DNA from: Streptomyces harbinensis
Lineage (GTDB): Bacteria > Actinomycetota > Actinomycetes > Streptomycetales > Streptomycetaceae
NCBI RefSeq assembly: GCF_900116145.1
Contig: NZ_FPAB01000005.1
Location: forward strand, 248,001 to 312,000
Reading direction: 5' to 3'
Length of the DNA stretch: 64,000 nucleotides
Shown here: positions 36,380 to 44,775 of the stretch, in pieces
How positions within the stretch are numbered: position 1 is the first letter of the stretch
How the letters are laid out: each line of letters begins with the position of its first letter
Notes under the pieces: generated by a model
Told to the model about the DNA's origin: nothing
The model's database searches: none
Seen by the model: only the letters and a program-made list of their open reading frames with translations
Made by a program: the position numbers and the translations under genes

Positions 36380-36503
36380 CCCCGCCCGGCGGCCGGCGCC
36401 GCCCGGCGGGCGAGAACCGGCGTCCGGACAGGGGGCGTGTCTTTCCCTCGACCGGGTGAAGATCAGCGAAAGGGCGGAAGCGCCGCGCCTCACCGTGTTT
36501 AGC

Positions 36504-36515
36504 TATTGCTCAATA
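36504..36515 (+). promoter_or_regulatory. AT-rich inverted repeat upstream of the toxin-antitoxin pair
   Basis: TATTG-CT-CAATA in an unusually AT-rich patch (TTTAGCTATTGCTCAATA), 18 nt before the toxin start. It is a likely promoter/operator for autoregulation by the XRE antitoxin. Confidence 0.55.
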
Positions 36516-36532
36516 CGGGAGGGGGTGCGACA

Positions 36533-36913
36533 GTGGAGGAGAGCTGGGAGATCTACCTGACACACCAGGTGGACCAGTGACTCAATGACCTGGAGAAGTC
36601 CGACCCCGCGTCGTACGTGCTGGTCAACCAGGCCATTCTGGTGCTCTCCCGGGTGGGGCCCGGCGAGGGCAGGCCGCTGGTGGACCGGGTGAAGGGCTCG
36701 GTGCTGCACAACCTCAAAGAGCTCCGTCCGGGAACGGCGGGACGGAGCGAGGTGCGGGTGCTCTTCATGTTCGACCCGTGGCGCTGCGCCATTCTTCTGG
36801 TGGCCGGCGACAAGGCCGGCGACTGGGACGCCTGGTACCGCCGGGCGATCCCCGAGGCGGAGCGGCGGTACGCCGAGTACCTCACGGACCGGAAGAGGGA
36901 GAAGGGGCAGTGA
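36533..36913 (+). pseudogene. HigB/Gp49-like toxin interrupted by a TGA codon
   Basis: The frame from GTG 36533 reads EESWEIYLTHQVDQ, then TGA (36578-36580), then LNDLEKSDPASYVLVNQ and on without further stops to 36913. Relatives of this phage-derived Gp49-like/HigB family have Trp at this place (V-x-x-W-x-x-x-L), so TGG to TGA is the simplest event. The rest is intact: GRPLVDRVKGSVLHNLKELR, RSEVRVLFMFDPWRCAILLV and GDKAGDWDAWYRRAI hold the usual Arg/Lys catalytic region. A shortened product from GTG 36617 would lack the first strands. The antitoxin gene overlaps the end by GTGA. Confidence 0.85.
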
Positions 36914-37233
36914 ACGGATACACCGGCTGGGCGGCCAGCGGCCACCGTGAACGGGCCGAGCAACTGGCCGGCGGGGCAGAAGCCTTCGACGAGGGCGCGC
37001 GGCGCATGATCACGGAGGCGCGCGCCTGGCGGCTCGTCGAGATGCGGCAGGAGCGTGGCCTGACCCAGCAGCAGGTGGCGGACCGCATGGGGGTCAGCGC
37101 GGGGCGCGTCTCCCAGATCGAGAGCGGGCAGGTCTCGGGCAGTGAGGTGATCGCCCGCTATGTGCGGGCGCTCGGCGGCAACCTCATCATGGTGGCGGTC
37201 TTCGACGACGGCGAGCTGCGCAAGGTCGGCTGA
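36910..37233 (+). CDS. XRE-family antitoxin of the HigB-like toxin
   Basis: 107 residues from GTG 36910, overlapping the toxin stop (GTGA). After a helical N-end (about 1-40) comes a Cro/C1 helix-turn-helix: RLVEMRQERGLTQQQVADRM and GVSAGRVSQIESGQVSG (about 41-85). The C-end is 'ARYVRALGGNLIMVAVFDDG', the typical form for toxin-first HigBA-like pairs. It remains intact although its toxin is broken, as expected if the antitoxin is harmless or has kept a regulatory use. Confidence 0.9.
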   Translation: MNGYTGWAASGHRERAEQLAGGAEAFDEGARRMITEARAWRLVEMRQERGLTQQQVADRMGVSAGRVSQIESGQVSGSEVIARYVRALGGNLIMVAVFDDGELRKVG

Positions 37234-37257
37234 GCCGGGGCCCGCCGCGGGCGGCCG

Positions 37258-37755
37258 TTACGCCGGGGGTGTGCTGCGGGCGCGTTCGGCCAGGTAGGTG
37301 TCCACCGTCTGCAACAGGCCGCCCGGGATCTCCGGTTCGCCCGACCACCAGTGGATCGCCGCGATCTCCTCGTTCGGTGTGAACGGCCGCACCGCCGTGG
37401 TCTCCGCCGCGAAGACCGCCCCGTACGCCACCGGGCGGTCCGCGAAGGCGGTCTTCGAGAAACCCACGAAGCGCAGCGCCTCGGGCGCGATCACCTGGCC
37501 CGCCTCCTCCCGCAGTTCACGGGCCGCCGCCACGCGCGGCGTCTCCCCCGGGTCGATGCCGCCGCCCGGCAGCTCCCAGGTGCCCCGCTCCCGCTCCAGA
37601 ACCAGCAGCAGCCGCCCCTCGTGCCGGAGCGCCACCAGGGCGTACGTGACCGGCGCGTCGCCGAACGTCCGCTCCTCCGGCCCCGGTTCCAGCGCGAGCA
37701 GCCGGACGTCCAGCGGTCCGGTGGCGAGGGCGTGCGGCTGCTGATCCGTCGTCAT
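37258..37755 (-). CDS. NUDIX hydrolase
   Basis: 165 residues from ATG 37755. The Nudix box is complete: 'GGIDPGETPRVAAARELREE' followed by AGQVI (about 74-98), giving G-x5-E-x7-R-E-x2-E-E-x-G. TWELPGG precedes it. It hydrolyses a nucleoside diphosphate linked to another group; the substrate is unknown. It begins 11 nt after the MFS gene and is probably in the same operon. Confidence 0.92.
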   Translation of the reverse strand: MTTDQQPHALATGPLDVRLLALEPGPEERTFGDAPVTYALVALRHEGRLLLVLERERGTWELPGGGIDPGETPRVAAARELREEAGQVIAPEALRFVGFSKTAFADRPVAYGAVFAAETTAVRPFTPNEEIAAIHWWSGEPEIPGGLLQTVDTYLAERARSTPPA

Positions 37756-37766
37756 ACCACCCGACC

Positions 37767-38933
37767 CTACTGCGGTGCTCTGACAGCCGCCGTCACTCCC
37801 AGTGCCGCCAGCGCGAGCGCACCGCCCAGCCACATGGTGGCCACCGGGCCGAAACCGTCCGCCACCCGTCCGCCCAGCAGCGCCCCCAGCGCGATCGCCG
37901 CGTTGATGACCATGGCGAACAGCGCACCGGCCCCCTCCCGCGCCTGTGGTGACGGCGCCGCCCGCTGCGCCCAGGTCTGCCCGGCCACCGCCACCCCGCC
38001 GTACGCCACCCCCCACACCAGCAGCAGCGGCGCGGCGTACGGCACCAGCAGCACCGTCACGCCCAGCACGCCGCAGATCCCCAGCACCGTGCCGCGTACC
38101 GTACGGCCCACCGCCGCGCCCGCCGTGAACGTGCCGGCCAGGCCCGCCACCCCGTACAGCAACAGCAGCGCGCTCAGCAGTGCGCCACGCGTCCCGGCCG
38201 TCTCCTCCAGCACCGGGCGGATGTAGGTGTACGCGGCGAAGTGCCCGGTCACCAGCAGTCCCACGATGAGCAGCGGCGCCCGCACCCCGGCGTCGCCGAA
38301 CAGTCGCAGCACTCCGCCGAGACCGGGCGCTCCGCCGCTCGGCGGCAGCGGTGGCAGCAGGACGGCGAGGGCCCCGGCCACGGCCAGGGACAGCAGCGCG
38401 CCGCCGGTGAACGCCGCGCGCCAGCCGGCCAGCTCGCCCAGGTAGGCGCCGGCCGGCACACCGAGCACCGAGGCCGCCGCGATCCCGGAGAAGATCAGCG
38501 ACGTGGCTCGGCCGGCGGTGCGCGGAGGCGCCAGCCGGGGGCCGAGCCCGGCCGCCAGCGCCCACACCCCGCCCATGGCCACCCCGACCAGCACCCGGGC
38601 ACCCATCAGCACGGCGTAACCGGGGGCCCACGCCGACAGGGCGTTGGCCGCCGCCAGCAGCAGCATCAGCGCGCACAGGACGTGCCGGCGGTCGGCGCCG
38701 CGCGCTGCCGGGACGACCAGCGGGGCGGCCAGCGCCGCGAGCACTCCGGTGACCGTCAGCGACAGCCCCGCCAGCCCTTCGCTGACCCCGAGGTCCCGCC
38801 CCAGCGGGGTGAGCAACCCCACCGGCAGCATCTCCGAGGTGACCACCGTGAAGGTGGCGGCGGTCACCGCAGCCACCCTCGGCCAGTACCCGGTATCCCG
38901 TTGCTGACCTGCTGTTTTCTCTACTTGCGTCAT
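37767..38933 (-). CDS. MFS transporter, DHA1 drug/sugar-efflux type
   Basis: 388 residues from ATG 38933. Twelve predicted membrane helices. Motif A-like 'PAARGADRRHVLCALMLLLA' lies after helix 2 and 'GARVLVGVAMGGVWALAAGL' in helix 4; 'ATSLIFSGIAAASVLGVPAG' is the helix-5 motif C region of proton antiporters. It resembles the AraJ/SotB/Cmx branch. A LysR-type gene is divergent, a common arrangement for inducible efflux. Confidence 0.92.
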   Translation of the reverse strand: MTQVEKTAGQQRDTGYWPRVAAVTAATFTVVTSEMLPVGLLTPLGRDLGVSEGLAGLSLTVTGVLAALAAPLVVPAARGADRRHVLCALMLLLAAANALSAWAPGYAVLMGARVLVGVAMGGVWALAAGLGPRLAPPRTAGRATSLIFSGIAAASVLGVPAGAYLGELAGWRAAFTGGALLSLAVAGALAVLLPPLPPSGGAPGLGGVLRLFGDAGVRAPLLIVGLLVTGHFAAYTYIRPVLEETAGTRGALLSALLLLYGVAGLAGTFTAGAAVGRTVRGTVLGICGVLGVTVLLVPYAAPLLLVWGVAYGGVAVAGQTWAQRAAPSPQAREGAGALFAMVINAAIALGALLGGRVADGFGPVATMWLGGALALAALGVTAAVRAPQ

Positions 38934-39023
38934 GCCGTCCAGCCAACTGCGCCGGTGGCCGGGGAACAACGGCGAAGCGCTCACCCTTCCATGAGCGGAG
39001 CTCATCGAACGAAGGGACGAGGC

Positions 39024-39968
39024 GTGGTGGGTGGCGGGCTGGAGATCCGTGAGCTGGAGTGCTTTCTGGTGGTGGCGGAGGAACTGCACTTCGGGCGCGC
39101 CAGCGAGCGGCTGTATGTGTCGCAGAGCCGGGTCAGCCAGCTGATCGCGGCGCTGGAACGCCGCGTGGGCGCCCGGCTGGTGGAGCGCACCAGCCGTCGT
39201 GTGGCGCTGACCCCGCTGGGTGTGGATTTCCGGGCGGCGCTGGTCCCCGCGTACGGGGCGCTGCGGGCGGCGGTCGAGGAGGCGCGAGCGGCGGCGCGCG
39301 GGATGGCGGGGCGGCTGCGGATCGGCTTCCAGGCGCCGTGGGTGGGGGCGCTGATGGAGACGGTCACCGACTTCCAGGACCGGTTCCCGGAGGTGGAGGT
39401 CGAGCTGGCCGAGCTGCCGCTGTCGGACCCCTTCGGGGCGGTACGGCGCGGGGAGGTGGACACGGCGGTGGTGATGTTGCCGGTGCTGGAGAAGGACCTG
39501 GTGCTGGGGCCGGTGTTCTCCCGGCAGCGGCACCGGCTGGCGCTGTCGGTACGGCACCCGCTGGCCGGCGTCGGTGCTGCCGGGAAGCTGACGGCGGAGG
39601 ACCTGGCCACCGTCCCGCTGATCTCCGCCGCCGGTCCGGCACCGGAGTACTGGCGCGAGGTGCAGGCCCCCACCAGGACCCCGGGCGGCCGGCCGGTACC
39701 GCGCGGCCCGGTCGTCCGCACCCTCCAGGAGGGCCTGTCCCTGACGGCCGCCGGGCGTGGCGGGATGCTGCTGTGCGGGACGACGGGGGAGTACCACCGG
39801 CGGGACGACATCGTCTACCTGCCGGTCGGTGATCTGCCCGCGTCGGCGCTGGGCCTGGTGTGGCGCCGGGACCATGAGACGGCGCGGATCAGGGAGTTCG
39901 CGCGCGGCCTGGCCGAGCGGGCAGGGCGGGCGAGGCGGGTGGAGGGGGTGGAGCGGATGGCGGGCTGA
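39024..39968 (+). CDS. LysR-family transcriptional regulator
   Basis: 314 residues from GTG 39024 (tandem GTG-GTG), preceded by GAAGGGACGAGG. N-terminal winged helix-turn-helix: LECFLVVAEELHFGRASERL and 'YVSQSRVSQLIAALERRVGA' (about 9-50). A periplasmic-binding-like effector domain spans about 95-295, beginning RLRIGFQAPW. Its divergent placement makes the MFS/NUDIX operon the probable target. The ligand is unknown. Confidence 0.93.
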   Translation: MVGGGLEIRELECFLVVAEELHFGRASERLYVSQSRVSQLIAALERRVGARLVERTSRRVALTPLGVDFRAALVPAYGALRAAVEEARAAARGMAGRLRIGFQAPWVGALMETVTDFQDRFPEVEVELAELPLSDPFGAVRRGEVDTAVVMLPVLEKDLVLGPVFSRQRHRLALSVRHPLAGVGAAGKLTAEDLATVPLISAAGPAPEYWREVQAPTRTPGGRPVPRGPVVRTLQEGLSLTAAGRGGMLLCGTTGEYHRRDDIVYLPVGDLPASALGLVWRRDHETARIREFARGLAERAGRARRVEGVERMAG

Positions 39969-40096
39969 AGGCGCCGCCGCACGGCGGACGGCCTCGGGTA
40001 CGGCCGGCCCGTCCGTCACACCGGGCCGGCCGCCGGTGCCGGACCGTCCGGAGCGGACCTCCGGAGCCGACCCCCGGGCAGTGATCCACCGCCCTC

Positions 40097-42220
40097 TCAG
40101 ATCGCCGGCACCTCCGCGAGCCCCGGGAACTCCCCCGGCTCGTCCGGCACCTCGGCCCAGATTGTCTTCCCCGTGCTGCTCTGCCGGCTGCCCCACCGCT
40201 GCGTCAGGTGCGCGACGATGAACAGCCCGCGCCCGCTCTCGTCGTACGCCCGCGCCCGGCGCAGGTGCGGCGAGGTGCTGCTGCCGTCGGAGACCTCGCA
40301 GATCACTCCGCCCTGCCGGATGACCCGCAGCTGGATGGGGCCGCCCGCGTGCCGGATGGCGTTGGTGACCAGCTCGCTGACGACCAGTTCGGTGGTGAAC
40401 ACCGCGTCCTGGAGCCCCCAGCTGGTCAGCTGCCGGGAGGCCAGTTCACGGGCGCGCGCCACGGCGGTCGGCTCGGCCGGCACCTCCCAGGTGGACACCT
40501 GCGCGGGGGACAGCGCCCTGGTGCGGGCGACCAGCAGCGCGATGTCATCGGTGTGGTGTTCGTCCACCAGCGACTTCAGGACCGTGTCGCAGGTCGCCTC
40601 CAGGGTCGGCGCGGGGTGCGCCAGCAACTGGTGCAGCTCGGCCACGCCCTGGTCCAGGTCGTGCCGGCGCGACTCCAGCAGCCCGTCCGTGTACAGCGCG
40701 AGCACACTGCCCTCGGGCAGCGTGATCTCCACCGACTCGAACGGCAGCCCGCCGAGCCCCAGCGGCGGGCCGGCCGGCAGCTCGATCGACTGGACCGTGC
40801 CGTCCGGCAGCACCAGCGCGGGGGAGGGGTGACCGGCCCTGGCCAGCGAGCACACCCGCGACACCGGGTCGTACACCGCGTACAGACACGTCGCCCCGGT
40901 CTCCATCGGGCGGCCCTCCCCGGCCCCGCCGGGGACCTGCGCGTCCTCCTCCTCGCTCTCGCCGCGCATCCGGATGACCACGTCGTCCAGGTGGGTGAGC
41001 AGTTCGTCGGGCGGCAGATCGATGTCCGCCAGGGTGCGGACGGTCGCCCGCAGCCGGCCCATGGTGGCCGAGGCGTACAGCCCGTGCCCCACCACGTCGC
41101 CCACCACCAGCGCCACCCGGGCGCCGGACAGCGGGATCACGTCGAACCAGTCCCCGCCCACCCCGATCATCGAATCGGCCGGCAGATAGCGCGACGCCAC
41201 CTCCACGGCGGCCAGGTCGGGCCGGCCGCGCGGCAGCAGCGACCGCTGGAGGGTGAGCGAGGTGGACCGCTCGTGGGTGAAGCGCCGCGCGTTGTCCAGG
41301 CACACCGCCGCCCGGGCGCCGATCTCCTCGGCCAGCAGCAGGTCCGCCTGGTCGAAGCCCTCCGCCCGCCGGTGCCGCCCGAAGATCGCCACCCCCATGG
41401 TCGCGCCCCGGGCCCGCAGCGGCACCATCAGCCCCGAGTGCACGCCGTGCTCCCGCACCCGCGCCGCCCGCTCCGGGTCCAGCGCGAACCACTCGGCGAC
41501 CGCCTCCGCGTCCAGCACCCGCGCCCGGTACTCGCCGCTGGCGGCCACCGCCAGGCCGTGCGGGGACTGCGGCGGGTACTCCAGGGTGTCGCCGACCTCC
41601 AGCATGAGTTCCGGCGCGCCCTCCAGCACCGACCGCTGAGCCACCCGGTGCAGGGTGACCGGGCCCGGCACCTGCTGGGCCGGGGGTTCCTCGCCGCGCA
41701 GCACCTCGCCGTACAGATCGACGGTGGCCAGATCGGCCAGCCGGGGGACGGCGACGTCCGTCAGCTCGGCGGCGGTGCGGCGGACGTCCAGGGTGCTGCC
41801 GATGTGATTGCTGGCCTCGCTGAGCAGCGTCAGCCGTTCGCGGGCGATGGTCAGCCGGGCGACGCGGCGTTCGCGGTCCTCGCGGATGTGGCACACCAGC
41901 AGGCTGAGCAGGCAGGCCAGCGCGACCGAGGTCAGGACGGTGTACCGGCCGCCGACGGACAGCTGCGGCACGTGGAAGCCGTACACGGTGGCGGCGGCGC
42001 CCAGGGTGGCCACGGCGACGAGCGCGGCCTGCCACAGGCTGAGCAGCCCGGCGGCGGCGAGCGGGGCGAGCAGCGAGAAGCTGGCGTAGCGGGCGAGGTG
42101 GCCGGAGGACGTCTCGTACTGGACCACCGTGATGACCGCGACGTAGAGGAGCAGCAGGGTCAGGACGGAGACGCCCCGGAACCGCCGGAGGCGCTGGAAG
42201 CGGGATCGCAAGGAAGCCAT
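40097..42220 (-). CDS. membrane SpoIIE-type PP2C phosphatase with GAF and anti-sigma-like ATPase domains
   Basis: 707 residues from ATG 42220. Three to four membrane helices (about 12-110), a GAF domain (about 150-320), a SpoIIE phosphatase (about 335-555; 'SRYLPADSMIGVGGDWFDVI', VALVVGDVVGHGLYAS, LALYTDGLLESR and the late HHTDDIALLV). A C-terminal HATPase_c (about 575-695; 'LVVSELVTNAIRHAGGPIQL') completes it. Phosphatase plus anti-sigma-like kinase in one chain suggests partner switching with an anti-anti-sigma factor, probably in stress or development. No partner gene is adjacent. Confidence 0.93.
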   Translation of the reverse strand: MASLRSRFQRLRRFRGVSVLTLLLLYVAVITVVQYETSSGHLARYASFSLLAPLAAAGLLSLWQAALVAVATLGAAATVYGFHVPQLSVGGRYTVLTSVALACLLSLLVCHIREDRERRVARLTIARERLTLLSEASNHIGSTLDVRRTAAELTDVAVPRLADLATVDLYGEVLRGEEPPAQQVPGPVTLHRVAQRSVLEGAPELMLEVGDTLEYPPQSPHGLAVAASGEYRARVLDAEAVAEWFALDPERAARVREHGVHSGLMVPLRARGATMGVAIFGRHRRAEGFDQADLLLAEEIGARAAVCLDNARRFTHERSTSLTLQRSLLPRGRPDLAAVEVASRYLPADSMIGVGGDWFDVIPLSGARVALVVGDVVGHGLYASATMGRLRATVRTLADIDLPPDELLTHLDDVVIRMRGESEEEDAQVPGGAGEGRPMETGATCLYAVYDPVSRVCSLARAGHPSPALVLPDGTVQSIELPAGPPLGLGGLPFESVEITLPEGSVLALYTDGLLESRRHDLDQGVAELHQLLAHPAPTLEATCDTVLKSLVDEHHTDDIALLVARTRALSPAQVSTWEVPAEPTAVARARELASRQLTSWGLQDAVFTTELVVSELVTNAIRHAGGPIQLRVIRQGGVICEVSDGSSTSPHLRRARAYDESGRGLFIVAHLTQRWGSRQSSTGKTIWAEVPDEPGEFPGLAEVPAI

Positions 42221-42283
42221 GGGGTCACCCTCCGCGCCCACCCTAACGCGGATGGGACATGTCGCACCTTCGGTGCGAAAGGG

Positions 42284-43429
42284 TCAGGGGCGCGGTGGGG
42301 CGGTGGAGGCGCGCACCATCAGATCGGCCGGGAGGGTGGCTGTCCGGCCCGCCGGGGCCTCCTCGCGGCCCAGCGCCAGCCGCCCGGCGCGGGCGCCGGC
42401 CTCGTGCAGCGGGATGCGGACGGTGGTGAGCGCGGGCGCCGCGTCGATGGCGAACGGCAGATCGTCGAACCCGGCCACCGAGATGTCCTCGGGGATGCGC
42501 AGGGCGCGTTCGCGCAGGGCGGCGCAGGCGCCGAGGGCGACCGTGTCGTTGGCGGCGACCACGGCGGTCAGGCCGGGTTCGCGGCGCAGCAGTTCCAGCG
42601 CGCCGTCGTAGCCGGAGGCCCGGTCGTAGCCGCCGTGCACCGTCAGCCGTTCCGCCTCCGGCGTCCCGGCCTCGCCGCCGGCCGCGCCCGCCGCGGCGAG
42701 CGCCGCGCGGTGGCCGTCGAGGCGCTGCCGGGTGGTGGTGCGGGCGGCGGGCCCGGCGAGGTAGCCGATCCGGCGGTGGCCGAGGTCGAGCAGATGGCCG
42801 GTGAGCCGGCGGGCGCCGCCGAAGTTGTCGAAGGTGAGGGCGACCGGCGCGGGCCCCGGGTCCTCCTCGGGGCCGGGTACGGGGCCGTGCGCGCCGCCGG
42901 GCGCGGCGCCGTCGGTCGCCGCGGTCAGCGGCTGCCGCCCGCACAGCACCACCCGGGTGCCGCCCGCCTCCAGGCGGCGCAGCCGGGTGGCGAGCGCGCC
43001 CAGGTGGTCGGGGTCCTCGACGGTGCCGCCGGTGAGGACGACCGCGGCGGCGCGCTGGCGCAGCAGCAGGGTGAGATAGGTGAGTTCGCGCTCGGGGGAG
43101 CCACCGGTGTTGCAGATGATGGCCATCTTCTGGCCGTGCGGGGCCTCCGCGTCGTGGTCGCCTGCCGGGCCGATCTGGGACTGGATGGCGCTGGCCATCA
43201 CCCCGAAGAACGGGTCGGCGATGTCGTTGACCAGCACGCCGACCAGGTCGGAGGTGGCGGCGGCGAGGGCGCTGGCCGGGCCGTTGACGACGTACTCCAG
43301 TTCGTCGACCGCGCGCAGCACCCGGGAGCGGGTGGAACCGGCCACCGGGTAGTTGCCGTTGAGCACCCGGGAGACCGTTGCCGCCGATACTCCCGCCCGC
43401 GCCGCCACGTCCGCCAGCGTCACCGACAT
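42284..43429 (-). CDS. LacI/GalR-family repressor
   Basis: 381 residues from ATG 43429. Helix-turn-helix VTLADVAARAGVSAATVSRV (about 3-22) and hinge. The periplasmic-binding-like domain starts DLVGVLVNDIADPFFGVMAS and ends ISVAGFDDLPFAIDAAPALT. It is longer than the usual about 340 residues because of two disordered insertions (about 88-100 and 170-195). It is divergent from the sugar-type operon at 43587, with an AAGCGCTT operator between, so local repression is inferred. Confidence 0.93.
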   Translation of the reverse strand: MSVTLADVAARAGVSAATVSRVLNGNYPVAGSTRSRVLRAVDELEYVVNGPASALAAATSDLVGVLVNDIADPFFGVMASAIQSQIGPAGDHDAEAPHGQKMAIICNTGGSPERELTYLTLLLRQRAAAVVLTGGTVEDPDHLGALATRLRRLEAGGTRVVLCGRQPLTAATDGAAPGGAHGPVPGPEEDPGPAPVALTFDNFGGARRLTGHLLDLGHRRIGYLAGPAARTTTRQRLDGHRAALAAAGAAGGEAGTPEAERLTVHGGYDRASGYDGALELLRREPGLTAVVAANDTVALGACAALRERALRIPEDISVAGFDDLPFAIDAAPALTTVRIPLHEAGARAGRLALGREEAPAGRTATLPADLMVRASTAPPRP

Positions 43430-43516
43430 GCTCCGCCCCGCTCTCCGCGCCTGGCCGCTTTCCGCGCTGCCACTTGTCCCATCCGCTGTGGGCAGGTTAG
43501 CGTCTCGTCCTGTAGA

Positions 43517-43524
43517 AAGCGCTT
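43517..43524. promoter_or_regulatory. LacI-family operator
   Basis: AAGCGCTT, within GAAAGCGCTTAC, a palindrome with the central CpG typical of LacI/GalR sites. It is placed between the repressor gene and the operon it probably controls. Confidence 0.75.
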
Positions 43525-43586
43525 ACTAACCGCGCCGCCGCACCACACGGCCGCCGCGCCGCCACTTTCGGGAGGGAATCCGGCCC

Positions 43587-44756
43587 ATGACCGACACGCC
43601 GAACCGCAGGACCGTCCGCATCGCCATGAACGGCGTCACCGGGCGCATGGGATACCGCCAGCACCTCGTCCGCTCGATCCTCGCGCTGCGCGAGCAGGGC
43701 GGCCTGCCGCTCGGCGACGGCACCGTGATCTGGCCCGAGCCGATCCTGGTCGGCCGCCGCGAGCACGCCCTCAAGGAACTCGCCGACCGGCACGGTCTTG
43801 ACGCCTCGAACATCTCCACCGACCTGGACGCCGTCCTCGCCGACGACTCCGTCGACATCTACTTCGACGCCCAGATCACGCTCGCCCGCGAGGAGGCCCT
43901 GAAGAAGGCCATCGCCGCCGGCAAGCACATCTACACCGAGAAGCCCACCGCCACCGGTCTGGACGGCGCCCTCGCGCTGGCCCGCCAGGCGCGCGACGCC
44001 GGCATCAAGCACGGCGTCGTCCAGGACAAGCTGTTCCTGCCGGGCCTGCTCAAGCTCAAGCGGCTCATCGACGGCGGCTTCTTCGGCGAGATCCTCTCCG
44101 TGCGCGGCGAGTTCGGCTACTGGGTGTTCGAGGGCGACTGGCAGCCCGCCCAGCGTCCGTCGTGGAACTACCGCTCCGAGGACGGCGGCGGCATCGTGGT
44201 GGACATGTTCCCCCACTGGGAGTACGTGCTGCACGAGCTGTTCGGCCGCGTGGAGACCGTCCAGGCGCTGACCGCCACCCACATCCCGCGGCGCTGGGAC
44301 GAGCGGGGCAACGCGTACGAGGCCACCGCCGACGACTCCGCGTACGGCATCTTCCAGCTGGCCGGCGGCGCCGTCGCCCAGATCAACTCCTCCTGGTCGG
44401 TGCGCGTCAACCGCGACGAGCTGGTCGAGTTCCAGGTGGACGGCACCCACGGCTCGGCCGTCGCCGGGCTGCGCAACTGCCGCGTCCAGCACCGCTCCGC
44501 CACCCCCAAGCCGGTGTGGAACCCGGACCTGCCGGTCACCGAGGCGTTCCGCGAGCAGTGGCAGGAGGTGCCGGACAACACCGAGTTCGACAACGGGTTC
44601 AAGGCCCAGTGGGAGCTGTTCCTGCGCCACGTGGTGCTGGACGAGCCCTACACCTGGGACCTGCTGGCGGGCGCGCGCGGCGTGCAGCTGGCCGAGCTGG
44701 GCCTGAAGTCCTCCGCCGAGGGCCGCCGCCTGGACGTTCCCGAGCTGAGCCTGTAA
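43587..44756 (+). CDS. Gfo/Idh/MocA-family NAD(P)-dependent oxidoreductase
   Basis: 389 residues from ATG 43587, preceded by GGGAGGGAA. Rossmann domain (about 8-145) with the start RIAMNGVTGRMGYRQHL (glycine loop) and KHIYTEKPTATGLDGAL carrying the family EKP motif. A C-terminal substrate domain follows, including 'GGGIVVDMFPHWEYVLHELF'. It oxidises a sugar or cyclitol. First gene of a three-gene operon with a lyase-like and an isomerase-like enzyme. Confidence 0.92.
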   Translation: MTDTPNRRTVRIAMNGVTGRMGYRQHLVRSILALREQGGLPLGDGTVIWPEPILVGRREHALKELADRHGLDASNISTDLDAVLADDSVDIYFDAQITLAREEALKKAIAAGKHIYTEKPTATGLDGALALARQARDAGIKHGVVQDKLFLPGLLKLKRLIDGGFFGEILSVRGEFGYWVFEGDWQPAQRPSWNYRSEDGGGIVVDMFPHWEYVLHELFGRVETVQALTATHIPRRWDERGNAYEATADDSAYGIFQLAGGAVAQINSSWSVRVNRDELVEFQVDGTHGSAVAGLRNCRVQHRSATPKPVWNPDLPVTEAFREQWQEVPDNTEFDNGFKAQWELFLRHVVLDEPYTWDLLAGARGVQLAELGLKSSAEGRRLDVPELSL

Positions 44757-44775
44757 GGACAGGGAGACCGAGCTG

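Noticed and set aside
32732..36493. 1253-codon minus-strand open frame antisense to the fused ABC exporter
   Set aside because: Gly/Asp/Gln-rich nonsense with no domain. The plus strand carries all ABC motifs, and third-position GC supports only the plus strand.
36578..36580. Selenocysteine or programmed readthrough at the toxin TGA
   Set aside because: No plausible selenocysteine element follows, and toxin relatives carry Trp, not Cys, at this place. A nonsense mutation is simpler.
40208..43801. 1197-codon plus-strand frame across the SpoIIE phosphatase and LacI genes
   Set aside because: Antisense to two intact recognisable genes; Arg/Gln/Gly text without domain structure.
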